Shown in pieces: positions 46,365-55,634 of a stretch of DNA of 64,000 nucleotides. The DNA lies in contig NZ_PJBB01000003.1 in the NCBI RefSeq assembly GCF_002836595.1, positions 310,001 through 374,000 of the forward strand, written 5' to 3'. The notes beneath the pieces were generated by a model, which saw only the letters and a list, made by a program, of their open reading frames with translations, searched no databases and was not told the DNA's origin. Both the position numbers and the translations under genes were made by a program. Numbering within the stretch: the first letter of the stretch is position 1; each line of letters begins with the position of its first letter. Source of the stretch: Tenacibaculum sp. Bg11-29 (GTDB lineage: Bacteria; Bacteroidota; Bacteroidia; Flavobacteriales; Flavobacteriaceae).

Positions 46365-48161
46365 TTAATCATTTAGCTTTAAAACTGCCATAAATGCTTC
46401 TTGTGGAATTTCTACATTACCTACCTGACGCATTCTTTTCTTACCTTTTTTCTGCTTCTCTAATAATTTACGTTTTCTAGAAATATCACCTCCATAACAT
46501 TTTGCTGTTACATCTTTACGTAATGCTTTCGTTGTTTCTCTGGCAATAATTTTTGCTCCAATTGCAGCTTGAATAGGAATATCAAACTGTTGTCTTGGTA
46601 TTAGTTCCTTTAATTTTTCTACAATTTTTTTACCTATCACATAAGCATTGTCTGCATGTAATAATGCAGAAAGTGCATCAACAGGGTCACCATTTAATAA
46701 AATATCTACACGAACTAATTTCGATTCTCTCATACCTATCGGTGCGTAATCAAAAGACGCATATCCTTTAGAAACGGTTTTTAATCGATCGTAAAAATCG
46801 AATACTATTTCTGCTAAAGGCATATCAAAAGTCAGCTCTACTCTTTCTGTTGTTAAATATGTTTGATTTACTATCTCTCCTCTTTTCTCAATACAAAGCG
46901 ACATTACTTGTCCTACAAAATCAGATTTTGTAATAATAGAGGCTTTAATAAAAGGCTCTTCTACTTTCTCTAATCTCGATGGGTCTGGTAAATCTGTTGG
47001 ATTATTTAGCAATACAATTTCCTCAGGATTTTTCTTCGTATATGCGTGATAAGAAACGTTAGGAACCGTGGTAATCACAGTCATATTAAATTCACGTTCT
47101 AAACGTTCTTGAATAATTTCCATATGTAACATTCCTAAGAATCCACATCGAAAACCAAAACCTAAAGCTACTGAACTTTCTGGTTGAAATACCAAAGAAG
47201 CATCATTTAATTGTAATTTTTCCATCGAATTACGAAGTTCTTCGTAATCTTCAGTATCTACAGGGTAAATACCCGCAAAAACCATTGGCTTTACATCTTC
47301 AAAACCATCAATAAGGCTTTCAGTTGGGTTTTCAAAATCAGTAATAGTATCTCCTACCTTTACTTCTTTTGCAACTTTAATACCTGTAATTAAATACCCT
47401 ACATCTCCTGTTTTCACTTCTTGCTTTGCCTCTTGCTCTAGCTTTAAAGTACCAACTTCATCTGCTTTATATTCGGTACCCGTTGACATAAACTTAATAC
47501 GCTGATTCTTTTTAATAGAACCATCAATTACTCTAAAGTAAGTTTCAATTCCTCTATAAGAATTGTAAACTGAATCAAAAATTAATGCTTTTAAAGGTGC
47601 ATCAGGGTTTCCTTGTGGTGGCGGTACTTTAGCTATAATAGCAGCTAAAATATTACCAACACCAAAACCTGTTTTTCCACTTGCATGAATTACATCTTCT
47701 GGTTCACAACCTAATAAATCTACAATATCATCAGTTACCTCTTCTGGGTTTGCCGATGGTAAATCAACTTTATTTAATACAGGAATAATTTCCAAATCAT
47801 TATCTAAAGCTAAATATAAATTAGAAATTGTTTGTGCTTGAATACTTTGTGCAGCATCAACAATTAGCAATGCTCCTTCACAAGCTGCAATAGAACGAGA
47901 AACTTCGTAAGAAAAATCTACGTGACCAGGTGTATCTATTAAATTTAAAATATAATCTTCACCTTCGTGAGTATAATTCATTTGAATTGCATGCGATTTA
48001 ATGGTAATACCACGTTCACGCTCCAAATCCATACTATCTAGTAGTTGAGATTTTTTTTCTCTCTCAGTTACAGCTCCAGTATAATCTAATAACCTATCGG
48101 CAAGTGTACTTTTACCGTGATCAATATGTGCTATAATGCAAAAATTTCTAATTTTCTTCAT
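46365..48161 (-). CDS. lepA: Elongation factor 4 (LepA)
   Basis: 598 residues from the ATG at 48161 ([19 protein letters not shown]), the standard length; an extension to 48236 starts at a non-conserved codon and contains the promoter box. GTPase motifs are [21 protein letters not shown] and NKVDLP. The LepA-specific C-terminus shows [11 protein letters not shown] and [15 protein letters not shown]. Role: back-translocation of stalled ribosomes, membrane-associated under normal growth. Confidence 0.98.
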   Translation of the reverse strand: MKKIRNFCIIAHIDHGKSTLADRLLDYTGAVTEREKKSQLLDSMDLERERGITIKSHAIQMNYTHEGEDYILNLIDTPGHVDFSYEVSRSIAACEGALLIVDAAQSIQAQTISNLYLALDNDLEIIPVLNKVDLPSANPEEVTDDIVDLLGCEPEDVIHASGKTGFGVGNILAAIIAKVPPPQGNPDAPLKALIFDSVYNSYRGIETYFRVIDGSIKKNQRIKFMSTGTEYKADEVGTLKLEQEAKQEVKTGDVGYLITGIKVAKEVKVGDTITDFENPTESLIDGFEDVKPMVFAGIYPVDTEDYEELRNSMEKLQLNDASLVFQPESSVALGFGFRCGFLGMLHMEIIQERLEREFNMTVITTVPNVSYHAYTKKNPEEIVLLNNPTDLPDPSRLEKVEEPFIKASIITKSDFVGQVMSLCIEKRGEIVNQTYLTTERVELTFDMPLAEIVFDFYDRLKTVSKGYASFDYAPIGMRESKLVRVDILLNGDPVDALSALLHADNAYVIGKKIVEKLKELIPRQQFDIPIQAAIGAKIIARETTKALRKDVTAKCYGGDISRKRKLLEKQKKGKKRMRQVGNVEIPQEAFMAVLKLND

Positions 48162-48189
48162 TCGTCGTATTTCTAACCTCTTATGACTG

Positions 48190-48220
48190 CAAAGATACTT
48201 TATTGTAAAACGTTGTACAA
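48190..48220 (-). promoter_or_regulatory. Promoter of lepA
   Basis: Minus strand TTG (48218-48220), 20-bp spacer, TATCTTTG (48190-48197); ATG at 48161. Confidence 0.6.
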
Positions 48221-48262
48221 TTAAAAATTTATTCAATAAAACTCTATTCCAAAAAAGACAAA

Positions 48263-48315
48263 TTTAGTCTAATCTAAATTAATTTTTAGATTAGACTAAA
48301 AATTAATTACATTTG
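48263..48315 (+). promoter_or_regulatory. Perfect 16-bp inverted repeat upstream of a TACATTTG promoter box
   Basis: TTTAGTCTAATCTAAA (48263-48278), spacer TTAATT, TTTAGATTAGACTAAA (48285-48300), followed 7 bp later by TACATTTG (48308-48315). Each arm is itself a near-palindrome TTTAG-N6-CTAAA. The right arm occupies the -33 region, so a bound repressor would block the promoter of the TPR/FMN-reductase pair. No T-tract, so a terminator is unlikely. Confidence 0.65.
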
Positions 48316-48343
48316 CCTAAAAATAATTAAATACCATGTTAAA

Positions 48344-48829
48344 ATGAGCGACACCTGTATAACTCAAATAGAAAATTATTGGAAAATAAAAACTAAAAAT
48401 GCTACAAATTTATTTAATCAAGGAAACTACCACGAAGCATTAACCAACTATAATGATGCCCTTTACCGAGCAGAGGTACTAACAAAAAATACAAAATTTT
48501 GTAAAGGTGTTGGCATTCCTTTTATTCAAGTTTATATAATTTCATGTAATAACCTTGCCAACACCTATAAAAAACTAAATGAACCGGAAAAAGCTATTAA
48601 AATGATAAAAAAAACGGTTTATTATTTATTGTATTTAACAAAAAATAATCAGAGTAATATGCAAGAAATTCAATCAGAGTTACGAAAAGCAACCATCAAT
48701 TATTTTAATCTTACAAAGACTATTAAATACACAGATAACGAAGAGTATTTAATGTTTGTTTTAAAAGAAAATTATAAAAACCCAACCCCTACTCGTAATA
48801 CTCGTCACAAAAACACTAAAAATGCATAA
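48344..48829 (+). CDS. Small TPR-repeat protein
   Basis: 161 residues, all-helical. Two TPR-like repeats: ATNLFNQGNYHEALTNYNDA near residue 20 and NNLANTYKKLNEPEKAIKMI near 70; the rest is basic with a Thr/Asn/Lys-rich C-terminus. Cysteines occur at 5, 48 and 64. No signal peptide. It overlaps the FMN reductase start by 8 bp, so the two are coupled; the partner suggests a role in a flavin- or redox-linked response, but no function is known to me. Preceded by the 16-bp palindrome. Confidence 0.72.
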   Translation: MSDTCITQIENYWKIKTKNATNLFNQGNYHEALTNYNDALYRAEVLTKNTKFCKGVGIPFIQVYIISCNNLANTYKKLNEPEKAIKMIKKTVYYLLYLTKNNQSNMQEIQSELRKATINYFNLTKTIKYTDNEEYLMFVLKENYKNPTPTRNTRHKNTKNA

Positions 48830-49382
48830 AAAAATAACCATAATCATTGGTAGTTTACGTAGAGGTTCTTACGCACGCAAAATAGCACTAAATGTACTCG
48901 ATATGTTTCCTGAAGATTTCGAAGTAAAAATTATTGAGATCAGGAACTTACCATTATATAATTTCGATTATGACGACCCATTAGAAACCGATTTCCCAAT
49001 ACCTAAAGAATATACAGAGTTTCGAAACACCATAAAATCCTCTGATGGAATTCTATTTGTAACCCCAGAAAATAATCGCACAATCCCAGCTTGCTTAAAA
49101 AATGTTGTTGATATTTGCTCGAAACCCAATCATGATGTAGCCTGGAAAAACAAACCAAATGCAATTATAAGTCATTCGGTTGGAAAAATGGGCGGCTACA
49201 GCTCACAAAAAAATCTTCGCTTAGCACTATCTTACTTTGATATGCCAACTGTTCAACAACCTGAAGTCTTTTTAGGTAACTCCCCGACTTATTTTGATAA
49301 AAACGGAACTCTTAGCGCGGTTCGAACCAAAAAGTTTTTACAAGATTATATCAATAGATTTAGCCAATTAGTTAAAAAATAA
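48822..49382 (+). CDS. NADPH-dependent FMN reductase-family protein
   Basis: 186 residues with a flavodoxin-like fold: IIIGSLRRGSYARKIALNV at the N-terminus (phosphate loop), then LPLYNFDYDDP, FVTPENNRTIPACLKNVVD and GKMGGYSSQ near 130. Expected activity: NADPH-dependent reduction of FMN, quinones or azo/chromate compounds. Translationally coupled to the TPR protein. A 640-bp non-coding or decayed stretch follows. Confidence 0.9.
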   Translation: MHKKITIIIGSLRRGSYARKIALNVLDMFPEDFEVKIIEIRNLPLYNFDYDDPLETDFPIPKEYTEFRNTIKSSDGILFVTPENNRTIPACLKNVVDICSKPNHDVAWKNKPNAIISHSVGKMGGYSSQKNLRLALSYFDMPTVQQPEVFLGNSPTYFDKNGTLSAVRTKKFLQDYINRFSQLVKK

Positions 49383-50024
49383 GAATCAGTAAAACAATTC
49401 TCCATAACAACGTCAAACTTGTTGTGGCGAATTTAATTTCTATAAATTGTTACAACGGAATCAATAAAATTAAACCCTAGTAGCTTTAGAACCTAAATAA
49501 TTAGCTGTTATCCCTTTACCCAAAATAAATATCAGAAAATAAAACTATATTTCTGTTCATAAAGACAAACCAAAGATGAATACGAACGAAGTTTATCCCA
49601 AAAAATATATCCTTGGACTATTTTCTTAGGAAATAATGGTTATGTAAATTTACATAACCAAAGCTATTTCTTCTACGAAAACGCAACCTTACCAATCTAA
49701 AAGTCGTTATTCAACAATCCCATTTATTCTACAAAATTATTTAATTCCAATTACGAATTCAAAGTTCGTTTCAAGATAGAAAAAGGCAACTTTCAGTGAT
49801 ATGAAAACAACAATTAATCAGCTTTACATCATTTAATTTGTATGTAGGTCGTTAATAAAAAGTTTTCTAGAAACACCCCACTTGACTCGAAAGAAAACAC
49901 CTACAATAACGAAAGATTAATGCAACCCCAGTTTAGTTTAAACGAAAAAAATAAAATAGAAAACTAAATAAATCAAATTTTGATTCCTTTTTTCATTCTT
50001 AAAAATAAAAACTAACTTTGCCAC
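49383..50024 (+). pseudogene. Gap with a probable decayed coding remnant
   Basis: No intact gene. From the ATG at 49575 one frame gives a 42-residue peptide (NNGYVNLHNQSYFFYENAT in its middle) to a stop near 49703. The same frame continues to 49967 with only a few stops and protein-like stretches such as YEFKVRFKIEKGNFQ. This looks like the tail of a degraded gene, but I cannot identify the ancestor. An imperfect hairpin (CCATAACAAC/TTGTTGTGG) lies at about 49401-49425 after the FMN reductase. The dusB box TAACTTTG is at 50013-50020. Confidence 0.35.
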
Positions 50025-51026
50025 ATGGTAAAAATTGGAGATATAGAACTTCCTGATTTCCCGCTATTATTAGCACCGATGGAAGATGTGAGTGACCCAC
50101 CGTTTAGAGCTTTGTGTAAAGAGAACGGTGCTGATGTGGTTTATACTGAATTTATTTCTTCGGAAGGACTGATTCGTGACGCTGCAAAAAGCGTAATGAA
50201 ATTAGATATTTACGAAAAAGAACGCCCTGTTGGAATACAGATTTTTGGTGCCAATTTAGAATCGATGCTAAAAACTGTTGAGATTGTAGAAAAATCGAAC
50301 CCTGATATTATTGATATTAACTTTGGGTGCCCTGTTAAGAAAGTAGTCTCTAAAGGTGCTGGTGCAGGAATTTTAAAAGATATCGATTTAATGGTATCAC
50401 TTACTGAAGCCATGGTAAAACACACCAATTTACCGGTTACCGTAAAAACTCGTTTAGGTTGGGATCATGATTCTATTAAAATTGTAGAAGTAGCTGAACG
50501 CTTACAAGATGTTGGTTGTGCTGCAATTTCTATTCATGGACGTACTCGTGCACAAATGTATAAAGGTGATGCAGATTGGTCGTTAATCTCTGAAGTTAAA
50601 AATAATCAAAGAATGCATATTCCTGTGTTTGGTAATGGTGATGTTACTTCACCAGAGAAAGCAATGGAAATGCGTGATAAATACGGATTAGATGGCTGTA
50701 TGATTGGTAGAGCGGCTATTGGATACCCTTGGTTTTTTAACGAAGTAAAGCATTATTTTAAAACAGGTGAATATTTAGCAAAGCCTACAATTTCACAACG
50801 AGTAGAAACGGCTCGTAGACATTTACAAATGGCTATTGATTGGAAAGGCCCTGTTTTAGGAGTTTTTGAAACTAGAAGACATTATACAAATTATTTTAAA
50901 GGAATTCCTCATTTTAAAGAATACCGAATGAAAATGGTAACGTCTGATGATGCAAAAGATGTTTTTGCTGCTTTTGATGAAGTGGAAGCTAAGTTTGGGA
51001 ATATGATTATTCCAGAAATTAGGTAA
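50025..51026 (+). CDS. dusB: tRNA-dihydrouridine synthase
   Basis: 333 residues. TIM barrel with LLAPMEDVSDPPFR near residue 15, IDINFGCPVKKVVSKGAG near 97 (catalytic Cys of CPVKK), TRLGWDHD, SIHGRTRAQMYKG and FGNGDVTSPE. Role: NADPH/FMN-dependent reduction of tRNA uridines in the D-loop. TAACTTTG at 50013-50020 ends only 4 nt before the ATG, so a leaderless mRNA is likely. Converges with the LolC-like gene, 2 bp apart. Confidence 0.96.
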   Translation: MVKIGDIELPDFPLLLAPMEDVSDPPFRALCKENGADVVYTEFISSEGLIRDAAKSVMKLDIYEKERPVGIQIFGANLESMLKTVEIVEKSNPDIIDINFGCPVKKVVSKGAGAGILKDIDLMVSLTEAMVKHTNLPVTVKTRLGWDHDSIKIVEVAERLQDVGCAAISIHGRTRAQMYKGDADWSLISEVKNNQRMHIPVFGNGDVTSPEKAMEMRDKYGLDGCMIGRAAIGYPWFFNEVKHYFKTGEYLAKPTISQRVETARRHLQMAIDWKGPVLGVFETRRHYTNYFKGIPHFKEYRMKMVTSDDAKDVFAAFDEVEAKFGNMIIPEIR

Positions 51027-51028
51027 AT

Positions 51029-52231
51029 CTATTTCTCAATAAATTTCTTAGATATTCTTGAACTTGCTATTCTAGCTGCTATATAACCTAGCGTTAAGAT
51101 TGTAATAATAATAGTTAATAAATTCATCCATCTAAATTCAACAGGATATGCAAAATTTTCGGTAATCATGAACAATTCGTAACGCTGTTGAATTAAAACC
51201 AAAATAATACCTAAAACCAATCCTACAATCATACCTACAATTGTTAATAAAAAACCTTGTAGTACAAATATTTTTTTTATCTGATCAATACTAGTTCCTA
51301 AGCTATATAAAGTCTTAAGATTTTTACGCTTGTCAATAATCATCATAATTATTGACCCAATTACGTTAAACAAAGCAATCGCTAGTATTAACGTAAAAAT
51401 TAAGTAGGTAATAAATCTTTCGGTATTAATAACTTTGTAGTGTAGCGAATTTAACTGAGCCCTTGTTTGCACGTTAAAAGCAGCTCCTAAATGATTTTGT
51501 AATTGTTCTTGAAAATCATCTAAATCGATCCCTGATTTTAGCTTAAGCGCTATTCCTGAAATTTGATTTTCATCATAGTTCAATAATTCTTGCGCTAAAG
51601 ACAACTCTGTAAAAACATATTTATTTTCAAATTCTTCTGCCCCAGAATAGGCGCCAATTATTTGAGTAGACACAGATTTATAAGCATTATTTGCATTTAC
51701 AAAACCCTTTCCTGGTTTTGGCACTAAAATCTGTAAAGGCTCACCAAAATTTAAAATACTTAACGACAATTTATATGAAATTCCGTAACCTATAACAGCT
51801 GTATTTTTAAACTCAGGATCAATCCAAGTCCCCATCGTTAATAGAGAATCAGTAGGAATAACGTTTTTATAATTTTCATCAACTCCTTTTATGTATGCTA
51901 CTTGGCTTTTATTTTTATATTTTAAAAAAACACGCTCTTCTATAATTTTTGAAACTGCACTTATTTCAGTATCCTGAATTAATTTTTGATGAACTTCCTC
52001 TGAATATTTAAAAGACTTCCCTTTAACCGTTGTTATTTTTATATCAGGATCAGATACGCTAAGCATAGCCTCGCTAAATGTTCTTAATCCTGAATATCCA
52101 GATAAAATAACGAACAACGCTAACGCTCCTATAACAACACCAAAAACAGCAATAAATGTAATTATATTTATTGCGTTTGTGCTTGTTTTAGAAAACAGGT
52201 ATCTTTTAGCTATGTATAAAGAAAATTTCAA
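51029..52231 (-). CDS. LolC/LolE-type ABC transporter permease
   Basis: 400 residues. N-terminal YIAKRYLFSKTSTNAINIIT, one helix, a periplasmic MacB-like domain (about 45-265) and three C-terminal helices with FNVIGSIIMMIIDKRKNLKT and GFLLTIVGMIVG, the FtsX-fold signature. Likely part of lipoprotein release from the inner membrane; no ATPase or partner permease is adjacent. Start is TTG at 52231: an in-frame stop lies 6 codons upstream and no ATG is available. The box TAATTTTG overlaps this TTG, so expression probably comes from rbfA read-through. Confidence 0.9.
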   Translation of the reverse strand: MKFSLYIAKRYLFSKTSTNAINIITFIAVFGVVIGALALFVILSGYSGLRTFSEAMLSVSDPDIKITTVKGKSFKYSEEVHQKLIQDTEISAVSKIIEERVFLKYKNKSQVAYIKGVDENYKNVIPTDSLLTMGTWIDPEFKNTAVIGYGISYKLSLSILNFGEPLQILVPKPGKGFVNANNAYKSVSTQIIGAYSGAEEFENKYVFTELSLAQELLNYDENQISGIALKLKSGIDLDDFQEQLQNHLGAAFNVQTRAQLNSLHYKVINTERFITYLIFTLILAIALFNVIGSIIMMIIDKRKNLKTLYSLGTSIDQIKKIFVLQGFLLTIVGMIVGLVLGIILVLIQQRYELFMITENFAYPVEFRWMNLLTIIITILTLGYIAARIASSRISKKFIEK

Positions 52232-52272
52232 AATTATTAATAAATCTTAGTTAGCAATGTAAACAAAATTCA

Positions 52273-52668
52273 TTAACGTTTTTGACGACGTGGTAAAACA
52301 TCAGGATTTTTAATTGGATCTACATCACCTCCTTTTAAAGAGTTATCAATATCTTCAATATAATCTAAACTATCATCTCCAAAAAATAACAACTCTGGCA
52401 TTCTTCTTAATTGATGTCTTGTTCTTTTCGCCATTTCATAACGAATTGATGATGTATTAGATACCACACCTTTTATAATTTCATCTCTTTTATCAGAAGG
52501 AAAAACGCTTAAATAAACTTTAGCTACTCCTAAATCGGCAGTTACCGAAACTTTAGATACCGATATAATCACTCCCTTCATTCCATCTTGTGCAGCACGC
52601 TGTAAAACATCTACTAGATCTTCTTGTAATACTCCTGCAATTTTTCGTTGCCTATTCGTTTCTTCCAT
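52273..52668 (-). CDS. rbfA: Ribosome-binding factor A
   Basis: 131 residues with the KH-like RbfA core: RKIAGVLQEDLVDVLQR near 8, VSVTADLGVAKVYLSVFP near 44 and RRMPELLFFGDDSLDY near 89. Role: maturation of the 16S rRNA 5' end in cold and normal growth. Minus-strand TAAATTTG (52673-52680) ends 4 nt before the ATG, another candidate leaderless start. Followed after 41 bp by the permease gene. Confidence 0.95.
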   Translation of the reverse strand: MEETNRQRKIAGVLQEDLVDVLQRAAQDGMKGVIISVSKVSVTADLGVAKVYLSVFPSDKRDEIIKGVVSNTSSIRYEMAKRTRHQLRRMPELLFFGDDSLDYIEDIDNSLKGGDVDPIKNPDVLPRRQKR

Positions 52669-52688
52669 GCTGCAAATTTAAGGAAAAA

Positions 52689-53333
52689 TTACGGAGTGTA
52701 AATTTTATTTTTTATTGCGTACATTACTAACCCTACTCTGTTTCTAACATTTAGTTTGGTAAACAAACTATCTCGATAACCATCAATCGTTTTTGGACTT
52801 AAAAACATCTTCTCTGCTATCTCTTTATAGGTTAATTCCGAACAAGCTAACTTCATAAAAACCAATTCATTTTCTTTAAATGAAATGCTATTTTTACTGT
52901 TTTTTCCTGATACAGAATCTAATAATAATGTGGTAACATTTCTTGTATGATAAAAACCATTGTCCATCATTTCTAGTAATGCTCTTTCTAGCACTTCTTT
53001 TCGAGTGTCTTTAAGTAAATAACCGACTGCACCTGCCTTTAACATTTGTAAAATTGTATTATTAGCATCTTCAATCGACAACGCCATTACATGCACTTCT
53101 GGATGATGCGTTACAACCCATTCGGTAGCATCAATACCATTCATTATAGGCATGTTTACATCCATTAAAACAATATCTGGAATGTTTTTTGGTGATTCAG
53201 AAAATTTATCGACAACTTCTTTACCGTTTTTACACGTGTACAATACTTTAAATTTACTAAAAGTATTTACCATTCCTTCAATAGCTTGTGATAATAGTGT
53301 ATGATCATCTACAACAACAACTGAATACTTCAT
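52689..53333 (-). CDS. NarL/LuxR-type response regulator
   Basis: 214 residues. Receiver domain: VVVDDHTLLSQAIEGMV, phospho-acceptor Asp in PDIVLMDVNMPIMNG near 57, Thr/Lys switch in YLLKDTRKEV. C-terminal LuxR helix-turn-helix from 150: CSELTYKEIAEKMFLSPKTI. It is 36 bp after the histidine kinase on the same strand and is its probable partner. Confidence 0.93.
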   Translation of the reverse strand: MKYSVVVVDDHTLLSQAIEGMVNTFSKFKVLYTCKNGKEVVDKFSESPKNIPDIVLMDVNMPIMNGIDATEWVVTHHPEVHVMALSIEDANNTILQMLKAGAVGYLLKDTRKEVLERALLEMMDNGFYHTRNVTTLLLDSVSGKNSKNSISFKENELVFMKLACSELTYKEIAEKMFLSPKTIDGYRDSLFTKLNVRNRVGLVMYAIKNKIYTP

Positions 53334-53369
53334 AGTTACATAGGTTTTATAGGGAATACCCTATACTTT

Positions 53370-54122
53370 TTAAATATAATAATTTATTATTAATCTTGTT
53401 CCTTTTTCTGGTTCTGATTTCAATGTAGCTTTTGCGTTTATCAACTCTGCTCTGGCTTTAATATTCTGCAAACCAATACCATTAATACAATTTTCTTTCA
53501 CTTTAAAACCAACTCCATTATCTTTTGCTATAATATCGATATAATTTTCATTATAATGTAAAAAAACATCGAGTTTGGATGCTTTTGAATGTTTTATCGT
53601 ATTAGAAAAAAACTCTTGCAACATTCTAAAAATTATAATGCCGTGTTTTTGGTCTATTTCTATTTCTTCTCCTGTAATAGTTAAACTCGACTCAATATAA
53701 TTTAAACGATTAAAACGCTCAATCTCTAATCTTAAAGCTTCCTTTAATTTTATATTATTAATAAAATCTGGGTTTATAGACTTCGACAAGGCTCTTATTT
53801 CCGTTAAACTTTTTGTAATTATTTCGGTTATTCCATGCATATTATCTGGCGTTGCATGTTGTAACTGTATTTTAGCTAAAGTTAAGAGTTGCCCAATATT
53901 ATCGTGCAACTCCCAGCTAATATTCCGTAGTGTTTCTTCTCTTATTTCTATCTGTGTTTCTGCGATTTCTCTTTCAAAACGTTTTTTTATAAGGCTCCTT
54001 TCTTGTAACAATTTATTTTTACGTCTCTGAAAAACAACAAAAAGCACTATCAAAGAAATAGTAATAAAAACTATTATAAAAGTTGATATCAATACAATTA
54101 GCTCACTTCTTTCTTGCTCCAT
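53370..54122 (-). CDS. NarL-type sensor histidine kinase (HisKA_3)
   Basis: 250 residues from the ATG at 54122; a TTG seven codons upstream is less likely. One N-terminal membrane helix (LIVLISTFIIVFITISLIVL), a coiled linker, the dimerisation/acceptor helix NISWELHDNIGQLLTLAKIQL with His near 79, and a HATPase domain with IIFRMLQEFFSNTIKHSKAS and DNGVGF...GIGLQNIKAR. There is no periplasmic sensor, so the signal may come from a partner such as the adjacent membrane protein, whose gene overlaps it by 25 bp. Confidence 0.92.
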   Translation of the reverse strand: MEQERSELIVLISTFIIVFITISLIVLFVVFQRRKNKLLQERSLIKKRFEREIAETQIEIREETLRNISWELHDNIGQLLTLAKIQLQHATPDNMHGITEIITKSLTEIRALSKSINPDFINNIKLKEALRLEIERFNRLNYIESSLTITGEEIEIDQKHGIIIFRMLQEFFSNTIKHSKASKLDVFLHYNENYIDIIAKDNGVGFKVKENCINGIGLQNIKARAELINAKATLKSEPEKGTRLIINYYI

Positions 54123-54715
54123 AATAATCCGTATATAAAACAAAGGTGTGTTAATATAATTATAAAGTGCTGAATATAAAACAACTCTCTACTCTCTAAT
54201 CCAATTATATAAAAAACCGCTTGAAAAGGTATTGATGTTAAGTAGTATAATAAAAAACCTACCGTTATCCAAAAGGACACTTTCCCTTCATAAAATATAA
54301 TCTTACTAGAATTCAACAATTCTTTTAAATAAAGAATCATAAAAGAACTTACTATAACTGCCCCTATTATTACTGTGTAGTTCTGCAAATCAACAAAAAC
54401 AAAACTTAAAAAATAAATAATATTAAACATTACAAGAAAAAAACTTATTGACTTATGAGATTGATTTTCATAAGTTAATTTCCAATAAATTATACCTAAC
54501 AAATTAAATTCAAAAAAAGTATAAAAATTATATAATTGAATTGCATTTATTTGATACCCCCTCAAAACCTGCCCTAAAGTTTCGACTAACACAACCAGTA
54601 CAATGTAATAAAAGAAAAAATTATAAAAAGGGATCTTAAATTTTTTTCTACTAAAAAATGCAACTACACCAGTTGTAATCTCAAATAAATAACTAAAATC
54701 TGTAAGTAAATTCAT
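54098..54715 (-). CDS. Uncharacterised multi-pass membrane protein upstream of a histidine kinase
   Basis: 205 residues with six or seven hydrophobic helices, unusually rich in Phe and Tyr. No domain recognised. A conserved-looking Tyr/Glu-rich segment YNFYTFFEFNLLGIIYW lies near 62. It overlaps the kinase start by 25 bp and lies 6 bp after the GNRG-tail protein, so all are probably one transcript. The kinase has only one helix, so this protein could be its input module; inference only. Confidence 0.72.
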   Translation of the reverse strand: MNLLTDFSYLFEITTGVVAFFSRKKFKIPFYNFFFYYIVLVVLVETLGQVLRGYQINAIQLYNFYTFFEFNLLGIIYWKLTYENQSHKSISFFLVMFNIIYFLSFVFVDLQNYTVIIGAVIVSSFMILYLKELLNSSKIIFYEGKVSFWITVGFLLYYLTSIPFQAVFYIIGLESRELFYIQHFIIILTHLCFIYGLLWSKKEVS

Positions 54716-54721
54716 TAAATA

Positions 54722-55396
54722 TTAATATGGAGGTGAAATTTGACCTCTATTACCGAATCCGCTATCATCACTCACAATTATTACATCATCATCTCCACCT
54801 CTCAAATTAGCTTCTTGTTTTTTTACAGTCTTTAAACTATAATTATAATCTTTTCTTTTTCCTTCTTTATAATCTCCTTCGGTATCGTAAATCCAATTAT
54901 AACCATGCTTCTCTAACATTTCTTTAAACGTTACTAACTTTCCTTGCTTGGCACTCTGCAAAGGATCATATAAAACATCCGCCCCTTTAATAGTTGTAGA
55001 TGGCACATAAATTAAACCACTATATTCTTTTCCATTTTTCTCATGCTTCTTTGCACTAGCAATAAATGAAATTCCTGTCATTTTTACATTTGCTTTTTTA
55101 CTCAAGTTTTCAACATGTCCTAAATATTTTTTAAACTGAATAAAATCAAAGGTTGTAACACGAGAATCTTCATATCCTAAAGCACCTTCTAAAGGCTGTA
55201 TTCTTGTAGTGTCATAGCGTTTTAGCATATCAATAACCTCCGAATAGCTTAACATTTCTTTTGTTCTTCCTTCATCTTTGTAACAAAAAATTCCTTTTTC
55301 ATTTGCATTTTCTAAACACTCTTCAGTTGTACATTCCTTGCAAAAAATGCTTCTGAATATTTCAATTAATTTTTGAAATATATTTTTTTTACTCAT
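54722..55396 (-). CDS. Unknown protein with Cys-rich N-terminus and C-terminal GNRGxISPP tail (paralogue A)
   Basis: 224 residues from the ATG at 55396. The upstream in-frame TTG is rejected because a full promoter (CAAATATA at 55421-55428 and CAAA at 55450-55453 on the plus strand) lies inside that extension. Residues 19-38 contain four Cys (spacing 3, 5, 11). The core is paralogous to the protein at 55635: SYSEVIDMLKRYDTTR, GYEDSR, FDFIQFKKYLGHVENLSKKA, TGISFIA, DPLQS, VTFKEMLEKHGYNWIYD. It ends GNRGQISPPY. No clear signal peptide here, unlike the paralogue. Function unknown. Confidence 0.7.
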   Translation of the reverse strand: MSKKNIFQKLIEIFRSIFCKECTTEECLENANEKGIFCYKDEGRTKEMLSYSEVIDMLKRYDTTRIQPLEGALGYEDSRVTTFDFIQFKKYLGHVENLSKKANVKMTGISFIASAKKHEKNGKEYSGLIYVPSTTIKGADVLYDPLQSAKQGKLVTFKEMLEKHGYNWIYDTEGDYKEGKRKDYNYSLKTVKKQEANLRGGDDDVIIVSDDSGFGNRGQISPPY

Positions 55397-55575
55397 AATA
55401 AGTTTGGTTTTAATTCTACCCAAATATACACTCTTGTTTCCCTTAATAACAAATCCTTTTTTTAACAAGCTAAGTAAATCAAGCGTTTACATAAAAAAAT
55501 CAGGAAAAACACCCTAGATTTAAAAGCTAATAACCTAGAAGGTTTACATCGCTTTTACTCTTGTTTTCTTTGTAA

Positions 55576-55611
55576 AAAAAAAGCTAACAAATTAGTTTGT
55601 TAGCTTTTTTT
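55576..55611 (-). terminator. Terminator of the lipoprotein paralogue B
   Basis: 16-bp arms AAAAAAAGCTAACAAA/TTTGTTAGCTTTTTTT with a TTAG loop, 24 bp past the end of the gene at 55635. It separates paralogue B from paralogue A, which has its own promoter. Confidence 0.85.
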
Positions 55612-55634
55612 GCTTTGACAATTATTCTCAAACA

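Noticed and set aside
48161..48236. Longer lepA start adding 25 residues
   Set aside because: The added residues are not part of the conserved family start, and the lepA promoter boxes (48190-48220) lie inside the extension.
55396..55468. Upstream TTG start giving paralogue A a 24-residue extension
   Set aside because: The extension contains a complete promoter on the minus strand (CAAATATA with CAAA 21 bp away), so translation from the ATG at 55396 is far more likely.
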